This document shows positions 63,301-64,000 of a stretch of DNA of 64,000 nucleotides, in pieces. The stretch is from Manihot esculenta (lineage: Eukaryota > Streptophyta > Magnoliopsida > Malpighiales > Euphorbiaceae), in contig NC_035177.2 of the NCBI RefSeq assembly GCF_001659605.2, positions 2,666,611-2,730,610 of the forward strand, given 5' to 3'. Made by a program: the position numbers and the translations under genes. Below the pieces are notes generated by a model. The model was not told where the DNA came from and searched no databases. It was given only the letters and a program-made list of their open reading frames with translations. Position 1 is the stretch's first letter, and every line of letters begins with the position of its first letter.

Positions 63301-63408
63301 AAGGAAGCTTTGAAAGAAAAGGCAGCTGCTAATGTATCTGCAAAGAAAGAGGGTATTGATAATGACAAGTTGAGGCTTGCTTCTCAAATCCATAAACACC
63401 TATCCTAA
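44653..63408 (+). CDS. FH14: Class II formin (PTEN-like/C2/FH1/FH2), FH14-like, 17 exons
   Basis: Nucleates and elongates actin filaments; plant class II formins also bind membranes and microtubules. Exons: 44653-44725, 44806-45512, 45604-45825, 45931-47369, 47536-47665, 55874-55945, 57163-57261, 58004-58045, 58122-58202, 58283-58333, 58413-58494, 58605-58699, 60907-60978, 61079-61195, 62033-62101, 62224-62290, 63209-63408. All introns are GT..AG, total 3,618 nt, 1,205 residues. Residues 1-190 are PTEN-like, starting [18 protein letters not shown]; the P-loop is H126-C-E-R-G-G-W-P133, so the catalytic Arg is Pro and phosphatase activity is unlikely. A C2-like region runs to about 334. FH1 (about 505-755) is polyproline. 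FH2 runs from 783 ([12 protein letters not shown]) and keeps [12 protein letters not shown] and [10 protein letters not shown]. The C-terminus is charged and helical. Intron 5 (8.2 kb) holds two nested retroelements. FH14 is inferred from family resemblance; FH13/18/20-type is the alternative. Confidence 0.95.
47666..48563 (+). other. Formin intron 5, left part
   Basis: AT-rich intron sequence with a short (AT)n microsatellite around 47,718-47,728. No gene or defined repeat before the TRIM array. Confidence 0.6.
48930..49262 (+). repeat. 5' LTR of the Reina-like element
   Basis: TGTTATGTATC to CTACCTAACA. TATA-like TGTATAAAAAGG at about 49,053-49,064. Contains a long CT-rich polypyrimidine tract (about 49,119-49,195). 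Confidence 0.95.
49264..49275 (+). other. Primer-binding site of the Reina-like element
   Basis: TGGTATCAAAGC, one base after the LTR; initiator tRNA-Met type with one mismatch to the consensus. Confidence 0.88.
49326..49760 (+). CDS. Gag N-terminal frame of the Reina-like element
   Basis: ATG at 49326 ([20 protein letters not shown]) opens a Lys/Glu-rich, probably coiled-coil N-terminus of Gag. The frame runs past the G6 run at about 49,673-49,678 into nonsense and stops at 49,758. The rest of gag is in the +1 frame (49,600-54,147), so the element carries one frameshift between these parts. A start further upstream at 49263 is possible only if the primer-binding site were translated, which is unlikely. 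Confidence 0.75.
   Translation: MARSVVVGLDAVKLAELEDQVRILQDDSRETRKDVEKARVDLKELQEEVGRVNKNIAESKQSIVEELTAVMAKMWATQGNESGSVEKELMKSGENNNLGSKDSTGILGKGILPVPKESGGWSEWRCQQLHFYGEFETRKDAAKD
49600..54147 (+). CDS. Gag-pol frame of the Reina-like element (1,515 codons open)
   Basis: Polyprotein of the chromovirus, open from mid-gag to its end. Domains by codon: gag domain about 55-205 ([19 protein letters not shown] onward); zinc knuckle about 304-317 ([14 protein letters not shown]); protease about 385-400 ([12 protein letters not shown]); RT about 600-770 ([24 protein letters not shown]); RNase H about 880-1000 ([13 protein letters not shown]); integrase HHCC about 1078-1125; core with TMDF, SDRDKVF and [10 protein letters not shown]; chromodomain-like end with [14 protein letters not shown]. 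The RT active site reads VFFDN (51817-51822) instead of FxDD, so polymerase activity is probably lost. The frame runs 52 nt into the 3' LTR. Codons 1-30 are likely not translated as such because of the upstream frameshift. Confidence 0.92.
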   Translation: MEKITILEVKIPQGSWGREYYRFQKNRGVGRNGGASSSTSMENSKLEKMLPKIELITFEGGDPRGWLRKCSKYFEVYEVPNKKKVSIASLYLMGKADSWYHNWVRGRSNQSWEEFEADLCRRFGEKGLEDVVEEFMKMRQEGSVEDYQDKFEDIRVRMERFVPTLEENYFLSGFIGGLRDEIRPMVRMLRPTNLAHAFEIARLQEQLLHSNGKPTLASKPTFTFYKNTTNSNTINPHSMTYKIAQLHHNFPYTTKPPNESTISKSASNVPTQPYSTTSTNSVNQTSTKPDNTNLVNTTKPSRPCYRCGNKFFPGHQCKPKAVMALQIEEQGKESGDEYLEEGVIEEALEMGQTEAEMTLSVHAIEGSQGEDTIKVLGRYKDRQLVILVDSGSTNTFLDKRVAQELKIPLVQIPPTVVRVADGRQIMSSTMCPEFQWLAQQHLFSFPMRILDLGGFDMILGVDWMKSVNPVLFDFEGLQISFQKGGRRVTLKGVKEDSNAGEVQECSSLNKLFHKQGLDFQSPIFWVKSQQSDHANYPTVCSTSKGNLHPLLQQLLHKYSIVFEEPQSLPPWRSHNHSIPLLPNTKPINVRPYRYPHYQKTEIEKLVKDMLASKVIQPSSSPYSSPVLLVKKKDGTWRFCIDYRRLNDSTVKNKFPIPMIDDLLDELHGAKVFSKIDLRAGYHQIRMRKEDIPKTAFKTHHGHYEFTVMPFGLTNAPATFQGLMNHIFQGFLRKFVLVFFDNILIYSPDMESHVQHLEAVFQVLQKQQLFAKMSKCSFGQNKVEYLGHIISGEGVATDPAKIEAMISWPPPKSVKELRSFLGITGYYRKFIKGYGVICKPLTDLLRRDAFKWSTLAQEAFENLRTAMASAPVLSLPDFTQPFVIETDASNNGMGAVLQQNGHPLAYISKAFGPRTQALSVYERELLAITYAISKWRHYLEQRHFFIKTDHESIKHLLEQRLHTSLQQKGISKLLGLDYKILYKKGVENKAADALSRRGHNPEDGIYAMHSVIVPTWKSQLLLSYDKDAKATELITQLSLDPKAHDKYQLKQGLLYHVGKLYVGSTGNLRQMLVDQYHNSVFGGHSGINNTYVRLQRHFFWPGMHSTVLKWVQQCTTCAQCKGETIASPGLLQPLPIPNQSWQHLTMDFIEKLPRSSGNDTLMVVVCRYTKYAHFLALSHPFTAATVAQVFLDNIYKLHGAPLSIVSDRDKVFTSLFWKEFFKGLGTSLTYSTAYHPQTDGQTERLNQCLEAYLRCMCHQQPKRWSKWVPMAEWWYNSSYHSAIRMTPFEALYGYYPPALPAVLPAESPVQAVAEFFTQRQHIHDLLKSNLEQARNRMKQQADKRRSEREFQAGDWVYLKLQPYRQTSLALRKNLKLAAKYYGPYQVLKRVGKVAYQLQLPENPSIHPVFHVSLLKKKLGDTVVPQTQLPTMVEEEVLVAPAAVLKTRTLERDGQSVHQDLIQWTNLTAEEATWEDRAFIQAQFPEFQHPWGQACLNGGGIVTYQRKRYKNRAGLAV
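54083..54095 (+). other. Polypurine tract of the Reina-like element
   Basis: ATGGAGGGGGTAT directly before the 3' LTR, inside the end of the pol frame. Confidence 0.85.
54096..54424 (+). repeat. 3' LTR of the Reina-like element
   Basis: TGTTACGTATC to CTACCTAACA, near-identical to 48,930-49,262. Confidence 0.95.
54468..55873 (+). other. Formin intron 5, right part
   Basis: Intron sequence. A 127-codon minus-strand frame (55375-54992, starting [19 protein letters not shown]) is longer than most chance frames, but I recognise no domain and call it unproven. A direct repeat of about 55-60 bp (around CGTCCCCATCCTAGCAATTA, at about 55,357 and 55,429) overlaps its start. Confidence 0.45.
55946..57162 (+). 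other. Formin intron 6
   Basis: A 1.2 kb AT-rich intron. Nothing recognisable beyond a short TTTA repeat near 56,605. Confidence 0.7.
57709..57947 (+). mobile_element. Second TRIM-like copy, in formin intron 7
   Basis: Two direct LTR-like repeats (57709-57815 and 57851-57947, about 107 and 97 bp) of the same family as the array at 48,564, separated by 35 bp. Both contain TTTTGGG-GAGTTAG and end CAAATTTAACA. The primer-binding site is decayed (TGGTAGATGTTGGG). No target-site duplication is visible. Confidence 0.65.
58700..60906 (+). other. Formin intron 12
   Basis: A 2.2 kb intron. The block from about 58,990 to 59,940 is bounded on both sides by repeats rich in AACCAAAC / GGTTTGGTT, with a GC-richer centre (59,380-59,760) that contains a chance 75-codon frame. 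This may be an old non-autonomous insertion but I could not define termini. A GGTTC/GAACC-rich patch lies at 60,520-60,590. Confidence 0.4.
61196..62032 (+). other. Formin intron 14
   Basis: An 837-bp AT-rich intron with nothing further recognised. Confidence 0.65.
62291..63208 (+). other. Formin intron 16
   Basis: A 918-bp AT-rich intron before the last exon. Nothing further recognised. Confidence 0.65.
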
Positions 63409-64000
63409 TTTTCCTTCGGCAGCACACCAAAAGGAGATCTGCTCATGTTAGAGCTTTGATTATTTTCTCTTAGCAGTGCGTGCTAATCACAGGTCGTCGA
63501 GATAATTGCGCACCATCTTCATTAGATAGGGGTTCAACCCAGAGTGATTTCTGTAATTTTGCTTGTGTCAATCCAAGCAATTTCAGGGCAAGTTGCTTCA
63601 CCTCTGGTTTTATTCCCATTGTTACAAATGAATGATTAGGCTGTATGTTGCAGAAAATGTATTGAAATGTTGTAAAGGAGGGAAATTTTTTAAAAGAATT
63701 TGGTAGTAACCATTTGGCTTTTCTTTTTTTTTTTTTTTCTTTTAAAAAAAATTATAAAAAACAAATTTGATTTCAGCTTTTTTTTTGTTGTTCATTATTT
63801 TGTTCCTGATTGGATCGAAGTGACACACATGGGTTTCTTTTCCGATAATTCATTTGCATGAAAAAAATATAAATAATTTCTTACTCTTTTTGTGAATAAT
63901 TGTTTTTTTAAAGTCACTTAAAATAATATGTTTAAGAAAATAAATAAATTAATTAAATCAAATTCTTATACAATTATTGAATTTAAATATAGAATAAATT
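63409..64000 (+). other. Formin 3' UTR and downstream DNA
   Basis: The first 250-300 bp are of mixed composition and probably 3' UTR. After about 63,720 the sequence becomes T-rich, then A/T-rich. Candidate polyadenylation signals exist but none is decisive. No further gene starts before the edge. Confidence 0.45.

Noticed and set aside
63118..63408. Separate small gene from the ATG at 63118
   Set aside because: Its downstream part is the last formin exon in the correct phase (acceptor at 63,207-63,208); the upstream part is intron sequence read through.

Overview
The window reads as nuclear DNA of a dicot plant. It has two intron-containing plant genes with GT..AG junctions, AT-rich intergenic DNA, and dense layers of LTR retrotransposons. 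The repeat families and gene sequences would suit a Euphorbiaceae genome such as cassava or rubber tree, but that is a guess and cannot be proven from the window.

Left half (1-29,443). This is a retrotransposon graveyard dominated by one Ty3/gypsy family, a Tekay/Del-type chromovirus with 2.1-2.4 kb LTRs beginning TGTAATACCCGG and ending CGTTACA. At the left edge an element in minus orientation (LTR 574-2994) sits inside an older plus-strand copy (2995-5795), which itself sits in an LTR fragment (5796-7101). Next is a remnant of a second, probably Tat-type element with an antisense ORF (7882-8412) and an LTR remnant. Into that LTR went a 10.3 kb composite (9080-19376) with a perfect CGAAT target-site duplication, whose plus-strand gag-pol core is bounded on both sides by LTR pieces in opposite orientations. 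AT-rich DNA follows, part of it duplicated (20,183-21,889 and 25,485-27,279), with one truncated LTR and two solo LTRs: 22,175-24,495 (TSD GTTTT) and 27,285-29,438 (TSD CTATT).

Middle (29,444-44,652). This is AT-rich intergenic DNA with a hAT-type non-autonomous element (30,400-31,074, 8-bp TSD), a decayed minus-strand Ty1/copia element with 190-bp LTRs (34,243-38,314), and a probable MITE (39,099-39,559). The four-exon gene for a 91-residue acyl-CoA-binding protein (39,806-41,593) starts 246 bp after the MITE. A further Tekay LTR fragment lies at 43,019-43,760.

Right half (44,653-63,408). One 17-exon gene encodes a 1,205-residue class II formin: PTEN-like domain, C2-like domain, proline-rich FH1, FH2. 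All splice phases close and the CDS is divisible by three. Intron 5 is 8.2 kb because it holds a TRIM array interrupted by a young 5.5 kb Reina-like chromovirus (48,930-54,424, TSD GAGCA, two LTR substitutions). That element looks recent but carries an Asp-to-Asn change at the reverse transcriptase active site and a gag frameshift.

The two host genes are functionally unrelated: an acyl-CoA carrier and an actin/microtubule organiser. I found no defence system, gene cluster or other clearly new multi-gene system. The most unusual structures are the inverted-LTR composite, the TTCGGC-N-GCCGAA inverted-repeat arrays in the Tekay LTRs, and a conserved splice donor/acceptor pair that may define a leader intron in this family.
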